Below, one piece after another: positions 34,096 through 46,515 of a DNA stretch of 64,000 nt (its first letter is position 1; every line of letters begins with the position of its first letter). Origin of the DNA: Meghimatium bilineatum (Eukaryota; Mollusca; Gastropoda; Stylommatophora; Philomycidae); contig CM067307.1 of NCBI GenBank assembly GCA_034231615.1, positions 92,001 to 156,000 on the forward strand. The letters run 5' to 3'. The notes beneath the pieces are model-generated. The model did not search any database and was not told where the DNA came from. It worked only from the letters and a program-made list of their open reading frames with translations. The position numbers were made by a program, and so were the translations under genes.

Positions 34096-34240
34096 GAATT
34101 ACAAGCCCATCACATAAATTTATGGCCAGTCATGCCACCAGCTTGAATACTTTCTTAACATATACATTTATTTTTAATGTTCTCATCATAATTTTATATA
34201 ATTATTAACAATAATTATCAAGAATACATAACTGACTAAC

Positions 34241-34353
34241 ATGCTTGTAATGTTCTAATGAGAACAACTTCTGTGAAAGGTCCCATCTCTGGGAATACTC
34301 CATGTGAGAAGGCAGCCACTCTACACTCATACAAAGTCCAAGGCAGTAGAGAT
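34241..34353 (-). CDS. Host gene exon: third part of second FN3 domain
   Basis: Acceptor TTTACAAATTCAG and donor GTTAGT bound 113 nt. The first base completes the codon GA-A opened by exon 47389-47510, and the exon ends one base into a codon completed by exon 23574-23717. It encodes SLLPWTLYECRVAAFSHGVF, then PEMGPFTEVVLIRTLQA: the F-G strands of an FN3 domain (L.PWT.Y...V.A....G...T....RT). Confidence 0.9.
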
Positions 34354-34584
34354 CTGAATTTGTAAATGACATATTTCATGTTATAGATTTCACTCATTCC
34401 TTCATCATATGAATTACAACAATATTATTATGCATTATAACAACATTAATATTCTGTAAACTTTGAGCTAATGCATTTTTTTTCTTGGCATACGATCTTA
34501 CTACTCAGTAGAAATTTGGAAACAAATGCAAATAAAGAAGACATTGTGCATTTATTAATATTTGAATTATAGCTATAATCATAT

Positions 34585-37500
34585 TGTAAATTTGAACAGA
34601 TGGTTTACTGTCATCAGTTTCATATATCAGATCAGATAGTTTACTGTCATCAGTTTTATATATCTGAATCAGATAGTTTACTGTCATCAGTTTTATAGAT
34701 CTGATCAGATAGTTTACTGTCATCAGTTTCATATATCAGATCAGATAGTTTACTGTCATCAGTTTTATATATCTGAATCAGATAGTTTACTGTCATCAGT
34801 TTTAGAGATCTGATCAGATAGTTTACTGTCATCAGTTTTATAGATCTGATCAGATAGTTTACTGTCATCAGTTTTATAGATCTGATCAGATAGTTTACTG
34901 TCATCAGTTTCATATATCTGATCAGATAGTTTACTGTCATCAGTTTTAGAGATCTGATCAGATAGTTTACTGTCATCAGTTTTATAGATCTGATCAGATA
35001 GTTTACTGTCATCAGTTTTTTAGATCTGATCAGATAGTTTACTGTCATCAGTTTTAGAGATCTGATCAGATAGTTTACTGTCATCAGTTTTATAGATCTG
35101 ATCAGATAGTTTACTGTCATCAGTTTTAGAGATCTGATCAGATAGTTTACTGTCATCAGTTTTATAGATCTTATCAGATAGTTTACTGTCATCAGTTTTA
35201 GAGATCTGAATCAGATAGTTTACTGTCATCAGTTTTAGAGATCTGATCAGATAGTTTACTGTCATCAGTTTTAGAGATCTGATCAGATAGTTTACTGTCA
35301 TCAGTTTTAGAGATCTGATCAGATAGTTTACTGTCATCAGTTTTAGAGATCTGAATCAGATAGTTTACTGTCATCAGTTTTAGAGATCTGATCAGATAGT
35401 TTACTGTCATCAGTTTTATAGATCTGATCAGATAGTTTACTGTCATCAGTTTTATAGATCTGATCAGATAGTTTACTGTCATCAGTTTCATATATCTGAT
35501 CAGATAGTTTACTGTCATCAGTTTTATATATCTGATCAGAAAGTTTACTGTCATCAGTTTTAGAGATCTGATCAGATAGTTTACTGTCATCAGTTTCATA
35601 TATCTGATCAGCTAGTTTACTGTCATCAGTTTTATAGATCTGATCAGATAGTTTACTGTCATCAGTTTCATATACCTGATCAGATAGTTTACTGTCATCA
35701 GTTTCATATATCTGATCAGATAGTTTACTGTCATCAGTTTCATATATCTGATCAGATAGTTTACTGTCATCAGTTTCATATATCTGATCAGATAGTTTAC
35801 TGTCATCAGTTTTATAGATCTGATCAGATGGTTTACTGTCATCAGTTTCATATATCAGATCAGATAGTTTACTGTCATCAGTTTTATAGATCTGATCAGA
35901 TAGTTTACTGTCATCAGTTTCATATATCTGATCAGATAGTTTACTGTCATCAGTTTTAGAGATCTGATCAGATAGTTTACTGTCATCAGTTTTATATATC
36001 TGAATCAGATAGTTTACTGTCATCAGTTTTATATATCTGAATCAGATGGTTTACTGTCATCAGTTTTATAGATCTGATCAGATAGTTTACTGTCATCAGT
36101 TTCATATATCAGATCAGATAGTTTACTGTCATCAGTTTTATATATCTGAATCAGATAGTTTACTGTCATCAGTTTTATATATCTGATCAGATAGTTTACT
36201 GTCATCAGTTTTAGAGATCTGATCAGATAGTTTACTGTTATCAGTTTTATAGATCTGATCAGATAGTTTACTGTCATCAGTTTTATAGATCTGATCAGAT
36301 AGTTTACTGTCATCAGTTTCATATATCTGATCAGATAGTTTACTGTCATCAGTTTTATATATCTGATCAGAAAGTTTACTGTCATCAGTTTTAGAGATCT
36401 GATCAGATAGTTTACTGTCATCAGTTTCATATATCTGATCAGCTAGTTTACTGTCATCAGTTTTATAGATCTGATCAGATAGTTTACTGTCATCAGTTTC
36501 ATATACCTGATCAGATAGTTTACTGTCATCAGTTTCATATATCTGATCAGATAGTTTACTGTCATCAGTTTCATATATCTGATCAGATAGTTTACTGTCA
36601 TCAGTTTCATATATCTGATCAGATAGTTTACTGTCATCAGTTTTATAGATCTGATCAGATGGTTTACTGTCATCAGTTTCATATATCAGATCAGATAGTT
36701 TACTGTCATCAGTTTTATAGATCTGATCAGATAGTTTACTGTCATCAGTTTCATATATCTGATCAGATAGTTTACTGTCATCAGTTTTAGAGATCTGATC
36801 AGATAGTTTACTGTCATCAGTTTCATATATCTGATCAGCTAGTTTACTGTCATCAGTTTCAAATATCTGATCAGATAGTTTACTGTCATCAGTTTCATAT
36901 ATCCGATCAGATAGTTTACTGTCATCAGTTTTATAGATCTGATCAGATAGTTTACTGTCATCAGTTTTAGAGATCTGATCAGATAGTTTACTGTCATCAG
37001 TTTCATATATCTGATCAGATAGTTTACTGTCATCAGTTTTATAGATCTGATCAGATGGTTTACTGTCATCAGTTTTATATATCTGATCAGATAGTTTACT
37101 GTCATCAGTTTTATATATCTGATCAGATAGTTTACTGTCATCAGTTTTATAGATCTGATCAGATGGTTTACTGTCATCAGTTTTAGAGATCTGATCAGAT
37201 AGTTTACTGTCATCAGTTTTATAGATCTGATCAGATGGTTTACTGTCATCAGTTTCATATATCAGATCAGATAGTTTACTGTCATCAGTTTCATATATCA
37301 GATCAGATAGTTTACTGTCATCAGTTTTATATATCTGATCAGATAGTTTACTGTCATCAGTTTTAGAGATCTGATCAGATAGTTTACTGTCATCAGTTTT
37401 ATAGATCTGATCAGATAGTTTACTGTCATCAGTTTTATATATCTGATCAGATAGTTTACTGTCATCAGTTTCATATATCTGATCAGATAGTTTACTGTCA

Positions 37501-38985
37501 TCAGTTTTATAGATCTGATCAGATGGTTTACTGTCATCAGTTTCATATATCAGATCAGATAGTTTACTGTCATCAGTTTTATATATCTGATCAGATAGTT
37601 TACTGTCATCAGTTTCATATATCTGATCAGATAGTTTACTGTCATCAGTTTTAGAGATCTGATCAGATAGTTTACTGTCATCAGTTTCATATATCTGATC
37701 AGCTAGTTTACTGTCATCAGTTTCATATATCTGATCAGATAGTTTACTGTCATCAGTTTTATAGATCTGATCAGATAGTTTACTGTCATCAGTTTCATAT
37801 ATCTGATCAGATAGTTTACTGTCATCAGTTTCATATATCTGATCAGATAGTTTACTGCCATCAGTTTCATATATCTGATCAGATAGTTTACTGCCATCCG
37901 TTTCATATATCTGATCAGATAGTTTACTGTCATCAGTTTCATATATCTGATCAGATAGTTTACTGCCATCAGTTTTAGAGATCTGATCAGATAGTTTACT
38001 GTCATCAGTTTCATATATCTGATCAGATAGTTTACTGTCATCAGTTTCATATATCTGATCAGATAGTTTACTGTCATCAGTTTCATATATCTGATCAGAT
38101 AGTTTACTGCCATCAGTTTTAGAGATCTGGTCAGATAGTTTACTGTTATCAGTTTTAGAGATCTGGTCAGATAGTTTACTGCAGGGCTATTCAATTGGCG
38201 GCACGCGGAGGCCTAGTAAGTGGCTCACGGATCATTGCTAAAACAGTGAAATAAAATGATTAAAAAAACTATTTTAAAAAATATTCTGGCCCATGATGAT
38301 CCCCAATTTCTACATTTTTGTTCCAGAGTAAATATAGTTGAAAAGCCCTGGTTTACTGTCATCAGTTTCATATATCTGATCAGATAGTTTACTGTCATCA
38401 GTTTCATATATCTGATCAGATAGTTTACTGTCATCAGTTTCATATATCTGATCAGATAGTTTACTGTCATCAGTTTTATAGATCTGATCAGATAGTTTAC
38501 TGTCATCAGTTTTATAGATTTGATCAGATAGTTTATTGTCATCAGTTTTAGAGATCTGATCAGATAGTTTACTGTAATCAGTTTCATATATCTGATCAGA
38601 TAGTTTACTGTCATCAGTTTTATAGATCTGATCAGATAGTTTACTGTCATCAGTTTTATAGATTTGATCAGATAGTTTATTGTCATCAGTTTTAGAGATC
38701 TGATCAGATAGTTTACTGTAATCAGTTTCATATATCTGATCAGATAGTTTACTGTCATCAGTTTTATAGATCTGATCAGATAGTTTACTGTCATCAGTTT
38801 TATATATTTGATCAGATAGTTTATTGTCATCAGTTTTATATATTTTATCAGATAGTTTATTGTCATCAGTTTCAAAGACTGATCAGATGTTTTAATGTCA
38901 TCAGTTTCAGTTTTTTGATCAGATGTTTTAATATCATCTGTTTCAGAGATCTGATCAGATGGTTTAATGTCTTCAGTTGCCTAAT
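34585..38985. repeat. 36-bp satellite array, about 120 copies
   Basis: The monomer is GATAGTTTACTGTCATCAGT followed by TTTATAGATCTGATCA, with variants in the second half (TTTCATATAT, TTTAGAGATC) and occasional 37-mers. Each copy holds the perfect 12-bp palindrome ATCTGATCAGAT across the monomer junction. Bases 35198-35851 and 36029-36682 are near-identical 831 bp apart, a higher-order duplication. Frames stay open because 36 is divisible by three; the 12-residue KLMTVNYLIRSI repeats are not credible proteins. The array decays at both ends and contains a MITE at 38182-38350. Confidence 0.96.
38182..38350. mobile_element. hAT-like MITE, 169 bp
   Basis: Ends CAGGGCTATTCAATTGG and, complementing the right side, CAGGGCTTTTCAACTA are inverted repeats. 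The 8-bp GTTTACTG is duplicated at 38174-38181 and 38351-38358. Eight-bp duplication with CAGGG ends is typical of hAT elements. It sits inside the 36-bp array, whose monomer supplies the target. Confidence 0.88.
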
Positions 38986-39194
38986 TAGATGGTTCACTTT
39001 TATAGAAGTGAAACATTAAGTGAAAGCGATAATGGAACTGGTGTACATGCTGCATGAGAAGGTAGCAAGATGGAATTGCTGTATAAGACGGTAGCAAGAT
39101 AGAATTGCTGCATAAGACGGTAGCAAAATGGAATAGAGCTTTGCCTGTCTGTTTATGGGCTACCATGAGCAGCAGGTATGAGAATTCTATTATG

Positions 39195-39292
39195 GGTCCT
39201 GTCCATTGGTGTTCCACAGTACATCAATGATGGTATTTGCATCACTGAAATGTCTGACAGTGGTGTCCACAGTACATCAAAGATGGTAGTAA
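39195..39292. repeat. Minisatellite, about 52 bp unit (block 1)
   Basis: Two copies of CAGTACATCAATGATGGTAT, TTGCATCACTGAAATGTCTG. The array resumes at 39790-39950 beyond the PLE-like palindrome. Confidence 0.8.
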
Positions 39293-39720
39293 AGCAAAAT
39301 GAATTAAACAGGTTACTAAAACACTTACCTTGCCTATTAATAAAAATATATTTAAAAAAGTATATATAAAAAAACATACAATAAAACTAAACAGGACAAT
39401 TCTCCATGTATCGGCTCAAATTGAACCTTTTTCAAGAGACAAACAACAGAAAACAACAAAATAAAAAACAAAATAGATGACTAGATTTCATCAAGCCCCG
39501 TCTCCATAGCGCAGGGATGGCATCGCAAGATGAAATCTAGTCATCTATTTTGTTTTTATTTTGTTGTTTTCTGTTGTTTGTCTCTTGAAAAAGGTTCAAT
39601 TTGAGCCGATACCTGGAGAATTGTCCTGTTTAGTTTTATTGTATGTTTTTTTATATATACTTTTTAAAATATATTTTTATTAATAGGCAAGGTAAGTGTT
39701 TTAGTAACCTGTTTAATTCA
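39293..39720. mobile_element. PLE-like inverted repeat, arms about 200 bp
   Basis: The left arm 39293-39498 and right arm 39524-39720 are nearly perfect inverted repeats around a short loop (CGTCTCCATAGCGCAGG region). The right arm contains TCTTGAAAAAGGTTCAATTT, then GAGCCGATAC, in which GGTTCA-ATT-TGAGCC is a perfect hairpin. A third copy in the right-arm orientation lies at 39960-40165. This matches the inverted terminal-repeat layout of the window's PLEs, but no PLE protein is present. Confidence 0.62.
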
Positions 39721-39789
39721 TTTTGCTTAACTATTTGTTCATTAGGTTACTGCGGCACCATCCAATTTGTCGGACACCCTCTGACCATT

Positions 39790-39955
39790 TGGTTATTTAT
39801 ATCAATGATGGTATTTGCATCACTGAAATGTCTGACAGCGTTATCTCACAGTACATCAATGATGGTATTTGCATCACTGATATGTCTGACATTGGTATCC
39901 CACAGTGCATCAATGATGCTGTTTGCATCACTGTGTTCAGTGAGACACTGTTGGA
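39790..39955. repeat. Minisatellite, about 52 bp unit (block 2)
   Basis: Three copies of the unit of 39195-39292, each with ATCAATGATGGTATTTGCAT. Confidence 0.82.
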
Positions 39956-39959
39956 GACA

Positions 39960-40165
39960 GGGCTTGATGAAATATAGTCATTTATTTTGTTTTTTTATTT
40001 TGTCCTTTTCTGTTGTTTGTCTCTTGAAAAAGGTTCAATTTGAGCCGATACGTGGAGAATTGTCCTGTTTAGTTTTATTGTATTTTTTTTTATATATAAT
40101 TTTTTTTTTAAAATATATTTTTATTAATAGGCAAGGTAAGTGTTTTAGTAACCTGTTTAACTCAT
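39960..40165 (+). mobile_element. Third copy of the PLE-like terminal repeat
   Basis: Direct copy of 39524-39720: TTGTCTCTTGAAAAAGGTTC, GAATTGTCCTGTTTAG and AGGCAAGGTAAGTGTTTTAG, with extra T bases. Confidence 0.75.
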
Positions 40166-40169
40166 TTTG

Positions 40170-40276
40170 CTTTACTATCAGACACCTCTGGCAGTTCTAT
40201 TATAGTGTTCTGTTCAGACACCTTCCTGTAGTTCTTCTATAGTGCTCTGTTCAGACACCTCTGGTAGTTCTACTAT
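40170..40276. repeat. 37-bp minisatellite, left part
   Basis: Units contain GTTCTACTATAGTGTTCTG and TTCAGACACCTTCCTGTAG. The array continues at 44284-44400; a LINE of 4.0 kb separates the parts. Confidence 0.82.
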
Positions 40277-43200
40277 GATGATGATGATGATGATGATGTT
40301 CGTCCGTCGTGATCGACAATGACCAAAAACTCAACCATAATAATAATAACAATAAATAATAAAATAATAAAATTAATAGTGCGTTTTTAAATGACTAGTA
40401 AGTCCAATGCGCGCACAAAATGTTCTTTTACAGAATTGACAACAATAGAAGGTATCTGTGTGAGGTTGAGATGTTTCTTTTCTATGTGTCCACTTCTGTC
40501 TTGCAGTTTCTTGTCTGAATTCTTCCGCCGCTAGTGCTCCCATTCTAATGCTATAATGCCATGCTGTTCTATCCTGAGCGAGGCTTTCCCAAGCGCCTAC
40601 GTCAATGTTAAGATGTTTCAAGGATGACTTGAGCGTGTCTTTGAAACGCTTTTTCTGTCCACCAACTTTTCGAAATCCTGCCTTGAGTTCTCCATTTTGG
40701 CAAACGCGAGTTCTCCATACACACAAGATGGCCTGCCCAGTGTGCCTGCGCCTTCATAAGTATTGTGTGGATGCTTTGTGAGGTTGATTTTTCCAAGACC
40801 TCATAGTCCGGTTCTTTGTCCCACCAATGGATGTTTAGTAATTTACGTAGGCAGGTAAGATGGAAATGATTTAACTTTCTTGCATGTCTAGCATACACTG
40901 TCCACGTTTCGCAGGCGTATAGTAAGGTTGGTATAACAGCAGCATGATATACTTGTAGTTTGGTGGTTGTTCTTATACCTCTTCTGTCCCATACATTGTT
41001 GCGTAATCTGCCAAATACTGCACTAGCTTTTGCCAGTCTATTGTTAATTTCCACATCAATGTTGACATCGTGAGAGAGAGTGCTTCCAAGGTAAGTAAAA
41101 TTGTCGACTACCTGCAGTTTTTCCTGATTGACGATGATGGAAGTAGCAGTATGTTGGCTATTTGATGTTGCTTGTTGCATGACTTCTGTTTTTTTGGTGT
41201 TAATAGTGAGACCAAAGTTGTTGCAGGCCTTTGAGAAGCGGTCTATGGTGCTCTGCATGTTTACGACAGAGTCAGCATACAATGCACAGTCGTCAGCATA
41301 AAGTAATTCTCTAACAGTACTAGATTTAGTTTTCGTGTTTGCTTTTAGACGACGTAAATTGAAAAGACCACCATCCGTTCTATAATTGATCATTATGCCT
41401 GCTGTTTCATTACTATGGTGTGTTTCCATTAACATGGCCGTAAATAACAGGCTGAAAAGAGTAGGGGCCAGCACACATCCCTGCTTTACACCATTTGTGA
41501 CAGGGAATGCAGGAGATACTCCTCCATCGCAGATAACACTAGCCATCATACCGTCATGAAATTGTTGTATCACAGTGACAAGTTTTGGTGGGCATCCGAA
41601 CTTTGTAAGCACCTTCCACAGTCCTTCTCTGTTAACGGTATCAAATGCTTTAGTTAAGTCCACAAATGTTGCTAAGAGTTCACTATGTTGCTCTTGTGAC
41701 TTTTCCTGAATTTGTCGTGCATAGAATATCATATCAACTGTACCACGACCTGCACGAAAACCGCACTGACTCTCTGGGAGTAGCTCGTTTAGTAGTGAAT
41801 TATTTAATCTGTTGAGTATGACACGAGCGAGAATTTTACCAGCTATAGACAAAAGTGATATGCCCCTATGATTATCGCAAGAATGGTACCTTTGCCTTTA
41901 TATAGGTGCACTATAGAAGCATCTTTTAGATCTTGAGGCAATGTACCTGAGTTCCAGAAAATACCAAAAATGTCAGTTAGTTTTTTAATCAGCAGTGGTC
42001 CGCCATTTTTATAAATTTCAGCAGGTAAGGCATCCAAACCTGGAGCTTTAAAATTTGACATTTGTTTAATCGCTATCATAACCTCTTGACTGCTTGGAGG
42101 TATATTGAGTTCTTCTCTTATCCTAAGTTGTGGTATTCTGTTTGACTTCTTCATTTATTACCTATGGTTTGTTTAGGATTTCTTCAAAATGTTCAGCCCA
42201 ACGATTTAAGATGACATTTTTATCAGTGAGGAGCTTCGACAAATCACCATTTAATAGAGGTGGTGATCCCGATGAGTGTGGGCCATAGATAGTTCTTAAA
42301 GCCTCATAGAATCGCTTATAGTCCTGTCTGTCTGCAAACATTTGAATTTCTTCAGCTTTTCAATGTAGTCATTTATCCTTTATCTCTCTAAGCTTCTTTT
42401 GACAAGTGTTACGGATCTTGTTATAGGCTACTTTCTTGGACGGTGAAGATGCTGCCTCTTGTAGTTTCTTGAAAGCTTTGTGTTTTTCTTCTAACAAGGA
42501 TGTTATCTCAAAGTTATTATCATCAAACCAGTCTTGGTGTCTATGTACCTTCACACCCAAATGTTCCTTTGCTTTGGCGTAAATAATTCCTTTAAACGAA
42601 GCCCAGCTATCGTCAGATGTGGTATTAAGAAGATCTAAGTCTCCCAAGGCTACGTCGAGATCCTTGGAGAGATTATTTTTTATATCGTGGTTACTCAACC
42701 GATCAGTGTTTAGGCGTTTTTCTATCTTTTGTCCCTGTGGACGTCTTTTTCTTGCAATGGTGAAATTTAGTTTGGATACTATAAGCCGGTGATCAGTCCA
42801 GCATTCAGCTCCACACATTACTTTTGTGACACTAACATCTTTAATGTCCCTTTTTCTAGTTATGATATAGTCTATAAGATGCCACTGCTTGGAGCGTGGA
42901 TGCATCCAAGAGGTCTTTTTGCACGTTGGCAAACGAAAAATAGTGTTGGTGATAGTGAGTTCGTGCACAGAACATAGCTTTAAAAGAAGGGAACCATTGC
43001 TGTTACATTTACCAATCCCATGACGTCCAAGAACACCTTGCCATGTCTGGAAGTCTTTGCCAACTCAGGCATTGAAATCACCCAGGATAATGAGTTTATC
43101 AGTTCTCGGTGTACCAAATATAAGCGGCATCTAACTCTTCATAGAATTTATCCTTTTCCTCATCAGGATTTGTCATTGTCGGCGCATATGCAGAAAGTAA

Positions 43201-44283
43201 TGTGGCAAAGTTATTTTTGCTCACTTTCAATCGCAACGACATCAAGCGATCGCTAATTCCTCGAGGCAGACCTGGAAGTTTCTGCATCAGAGATGATTTT
43301 ATAGCAAAACCAACACCTGATTCACGCCTCTCTGTGTTTTTACGTCCTATCCAGAAGAATGTATACCCTCCACCTCTTTCTGTCAACTGACCCTCATCTG
43401 CAAACCGCGTTTCACTAAGTGCAACAATATCCAGATTATAACAGGCCAATTCTTTAGCAATTAGTGCTGTTCTTCTTTCTGGTCTGTTTACATCTGAGAT
43501 ATCTGTAAGTGTCCGAACATTCCATGAACCAACTAGGATTGATTCAGACTTTGTTCTCTTCATATTTAATTAGTAAAGATAAGTAAATAAATGTGTTGAG
43601 AAATGACTAGCGCTGAAGTTGGTTTATAGTGTGGAAGAGTTGCGCTAATCGTCAACCACACTCTCTCTCCTGAGTTTTATCTTGGTCCAGTGGCAAGACA
43701 AAGTCGAGACAACTGGGAGAAAATCAGGTGCAGTGGATGGCCAGAACGTACTATGTGTCTAATTGTGCCCTATGCTGTCCACACAGCTCTGCTGTTAGCG
43801 CCTATGTACCCGTTGAGTTACCTGCCAACTTCTTCCGAGTATTTCGCCGCAAACAGACTTTTTAAGCCTAGGTAGACAAAGACTTTGTTAACAATGCTAA
43901 GTTGGCTTATTTCTTAGCACTGTGAGTGTCCATAATAGCTACAGTGTGTCGCCCAATATCACATCGACTGTAACAGGTTGACACCGTGTAAAAATAGGGC
44001 AGACCATTTTGACACGGTCAGTGAACCCGCCCCAGTGGCGAGAATAGGTCACCAAATGAGATGTTTGTATCCGATTGACAATAACGAAAAAACCAAGTTT
44101 CTCCTTTGTCAGTGCTCGAATCTTGCAAATAGCAACATTAAAGTGCGGAAACATATCCATTTATCACTTGAGTACACAATTAAACAACACAACTAGTACA
44201 ATCCACGAAATTCGAATCACATAAACAGTGAGACAAAAACATCGCAACTAGAATGGTCGTCATCTTGGACGCTCTTGCTCCTA
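40277..44283 (-). mobile_element. Complete LINE insertion with 12-bp target duplication
   Basis: TAGTTCTACTAT is duplicated at 40265-40276 and 44284-44295. Read on the minus strand the element has a 5' untranslated part (44283-43564, about 720 bp), a broken single ORF (43563-40373) and a 3' end finishing in (ATC)n. This is the only apparently full-length LINE in the window. It is inserted in a 37-bp minisatellite. Confidence 0.9.
40373..43563 (-). pseudogene. LINE ORF: APE endonuclease, RT and C-terminal zinc finger
   Basis: From the start at 43563: the endonuclease with ILVGSWNVRTL, VALSETRF (catalytic Glu), ATLLSAYAPT, LIILGDFNA and WTDHRLIVSKL. Then a linker, and RT with GFRAGRGTVDMIF, ATFVDLTKAFDTVN (motif A), NGVKQGCVLAPTLFS (B) and ELLYADDCALYADS (C, YADD intact), FTYLGSTLSHDV, and finally GGQKKRFKDTLKSSLKHLNI and a CxxC...HxxxH finger (CQFCKRTFCARIGL, then HLKTH). 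Breaks: frameshift near 43105, TGA at about 43065 in GDFNA-R-VG, and frame changes near 42368, 42155, 41855 and 40730. Catalytic motifs are intact, so decay is recent to moderate, but no protein can be made from it as read. Confidence 0.9.
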
Positions 44284-44400
44284 TAGTTCTACTATAGTGT
44301 TCTGTTCAGACACCTTCCTGTGATTCTTCTATAGTATTCTGTTAAGATACCTTCCTGTAGTTCTACTGTAGTATTTTTTCAGGCACCTTACATTTCATTC
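44284..44400. repeat. 37-bp minisatellite, right part
   Basis: Three units of the array at 40170-40276, starting with the duplicated target TAGTTCTACTAT. Confidence 0.8.
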
Positions 44401-44589
44401 TGATCTCCAGACACGTGCAGTGTATCTCTGTCCTTTGGTTGCTTAAAGATGTAACTAGAATTACAGTAATATCTTGGTCCACAGACATCTCAAACCTGAC
44501 GTCTTTAGTTTTTTTTGGGACCATCAGCTGCAAACGTAGCAGATTCAACACCTGTGTCTATGTCACACAGAGCCATTACTGTAATGGTA

Positions 44590-44795
44590 CATTATTTTAT
44601 TGAAGGGCACCGATGTAATAGTTTTATGCTTGGACATTGATGATGGCCTGTAACCGTAACAGAATGAGGGTATTCTGTAGCACACATGCTGGATTCAATT
44701 GAAGACACCCTTGATGATGGTATGTAGACTTAACAGAATCAGTGTATACTGTTAAAATATGCTAGATTCTCTCCACTGAAGACACCCTTATACAA
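44590..44795. repeat. Tandem duplication, about 80 bp
   Basis: GATGATGGCCTGTAACCGTA and GATGATGGTATGTAGACTTA start two diverged units, each ending near GAAGACACCCTT. Confidence 0.6.
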
Positions 44796-44899
44796 ATACA
44801 AGTACAATTTAAACAACTTCCCTTAATTCATTAGATGATGAATTCCAATATGATTAATCTATTTTTTCCTTTGAGTTAAAAAGTGTATAAGAGGAGGAG

Positions 44900-45265
44900 A
44901 TACTGAGTTGTTTTGCACTCTATGTAGTCAGGGGAAATGAAAGTGCTGATGTGTTGGCTGGTAAAGCTTTGATGAATGGCACAGAGATAAGAAGAGACAT
45001 CATTGAATTGATTAGAGCAGTCATTAATACGCTATGAGAAGATGAGGAGGAACTTGAATGAGACAATGTACATATTCAGAGAATGGTAGAAATGGGAGTA
45101 ACTAGAGGTGATGGGAGAAAGTGCTCCCTCTACGGAAAGATCAGAAGAACGTGTAATCAGCAACTGACTGGGACACTGAGCTTATACACTTTTGGATGGC
45201 TGACGGAACAGCAAGCAGAGCATGTATGGGAATGCCCCCACTTGTTCCTAATCAAGAATCAACAA
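44900..45265 (+). pseudogene. LINE RNase H C-terminal fragment
   Basis: VRGNESADVLAGKALMNGTE (end of RNase H), LIRAVINTL, then RMVEMGVTRGDGRKCSLYGK and TFGWLTEQQAEHVWECPHLF. Ends with CTAATCAAGAATCAA. Related to the copy at 30450 more than to that at 19900. 5'-truncated. Confidence 0.8.
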
Positions 45266-46302
45266 AGGGAGACCAGCAAACAGCATGGTGGAATGAAGAG
45301 ACACAAAAAGCTACACAAATAAAGAAACAGTGCTTTAGAACTTGGTTGAAATCTAATAACCAAAATGATTATGTTCAGTACAAACTAGGTATACAAAATA
45401 TGAAAAGAATAGTCAAAGAAACCAAAGAGGATTCCTGGTGTAAAAATATGGAGAACACCTAACAGGTCTATGTAAGAATAACCCTAGAGACTTCTTCAAA
45501 AGTGTCAATGAAATGAGAATGAGAAATGAAAGCTACAACCTAACTGCAATAATAAAAAGCAAAGATTGAATTCCTTGACAGAAACTACTTAGCAGAAACT
45601 TAGCAGAAACAATAGGAAGAATAGGTGGAAAGAATATTTCTCAAGAATTGTACAATCCTAACATTCTGATGCAACATACTTATAAGGGAAAAGACCAAGA
45701 CATTGCAGAGCTAGAAAATTAAACCAAGAAATAGAAATGGCTATCAAGAACAGCCCAAATAATAAATCGTCTGGCACAGATGGCATGCCCAACAAAGCCA
45801 TTAAAGCATCTAAAGATATTGGGGTAAAATGGCTGCAAAGAATATTCATAATAACATGGAAAGAAGGTAAGTTCTAGAGGACTGAAAAAAGTAAGTAATC
45901 ATACTGCTGTGGAAAAGCAAGGGCAACAAAAGAGAATGTGAAACATACTGAGACATCTCACTATTAAGCCACATTGGGAAAATCTATGCAAAGATAATAG
46001 AACAATGTGCAAGATTCATGACTGAACTACAATTGAGTTCTTCTGAATTTTGCTTCAGAAGAGGGGTTAGCTGCACAGATGCCTTGTTCAGGCTGTGGCA
46101 AATGAGTGATAGGGTAATAGAATACAGCAATGAACTAAACACAATATTTATATATCAGGAGAAAGCATTTGATAGAGTCAACAGAGACATAATGTATTAT
46201 ATCAAAGGACAATTGTAAGAAAGTATAATAGCTTTGTATAAAAACTGTCAGAGTGTGGTAAGAACAGCAGATGGTATTACAGATGCATTTGAGACAAAAT
46301 CG

Positions 46303-46471
46303 AGAGTATTTCTCAAGTTCAAGGCATTATTGATGATGAATATAGTATTTCCTAAGTTCAAGAAATGATTGCTGAAAAGCAGAGTATTTCTATAGTTCAA
46401 GACATGATTGTTGATAAGCAGAGTATTTCTAAAGTTCAAGAGATGATTTTGCTGAATTGCAGAGTATTTCT
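46303..46471. repeat. Four 39-bp satellite monomers inside a LINE
   Basis: AGAGTATTTCT occurs at 46303-46313 and 46461-46471; the 158 bases between starts equal four 39-bp monomers plus two extra T. The sequence is identical to 47868-48020 apart from that TT. The LINE itself carries AGAGTATTTCT (in RVFLGCV), so the insert is bounded by 11-bp homology. Confidence 0.88.
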
Positions 46472-46515
46472 GGGTTGTGTGCTTTCACCCTTGATTTTCA
46501 ATATATACATAGATC

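Noticed and set aside
34505..38875. Repeat proteins with KLMTVNYLIRSI or TDDSKLSDQIYK units
   Set aside because: Two frames of the same 36-bp satellite; both stay open because the period is a multiple of three.
34585..38985. CRISPR-like array
   Set aside because: Monomers are contiguous with no unique spacers, in a eukaryotic intron with no cas genes.
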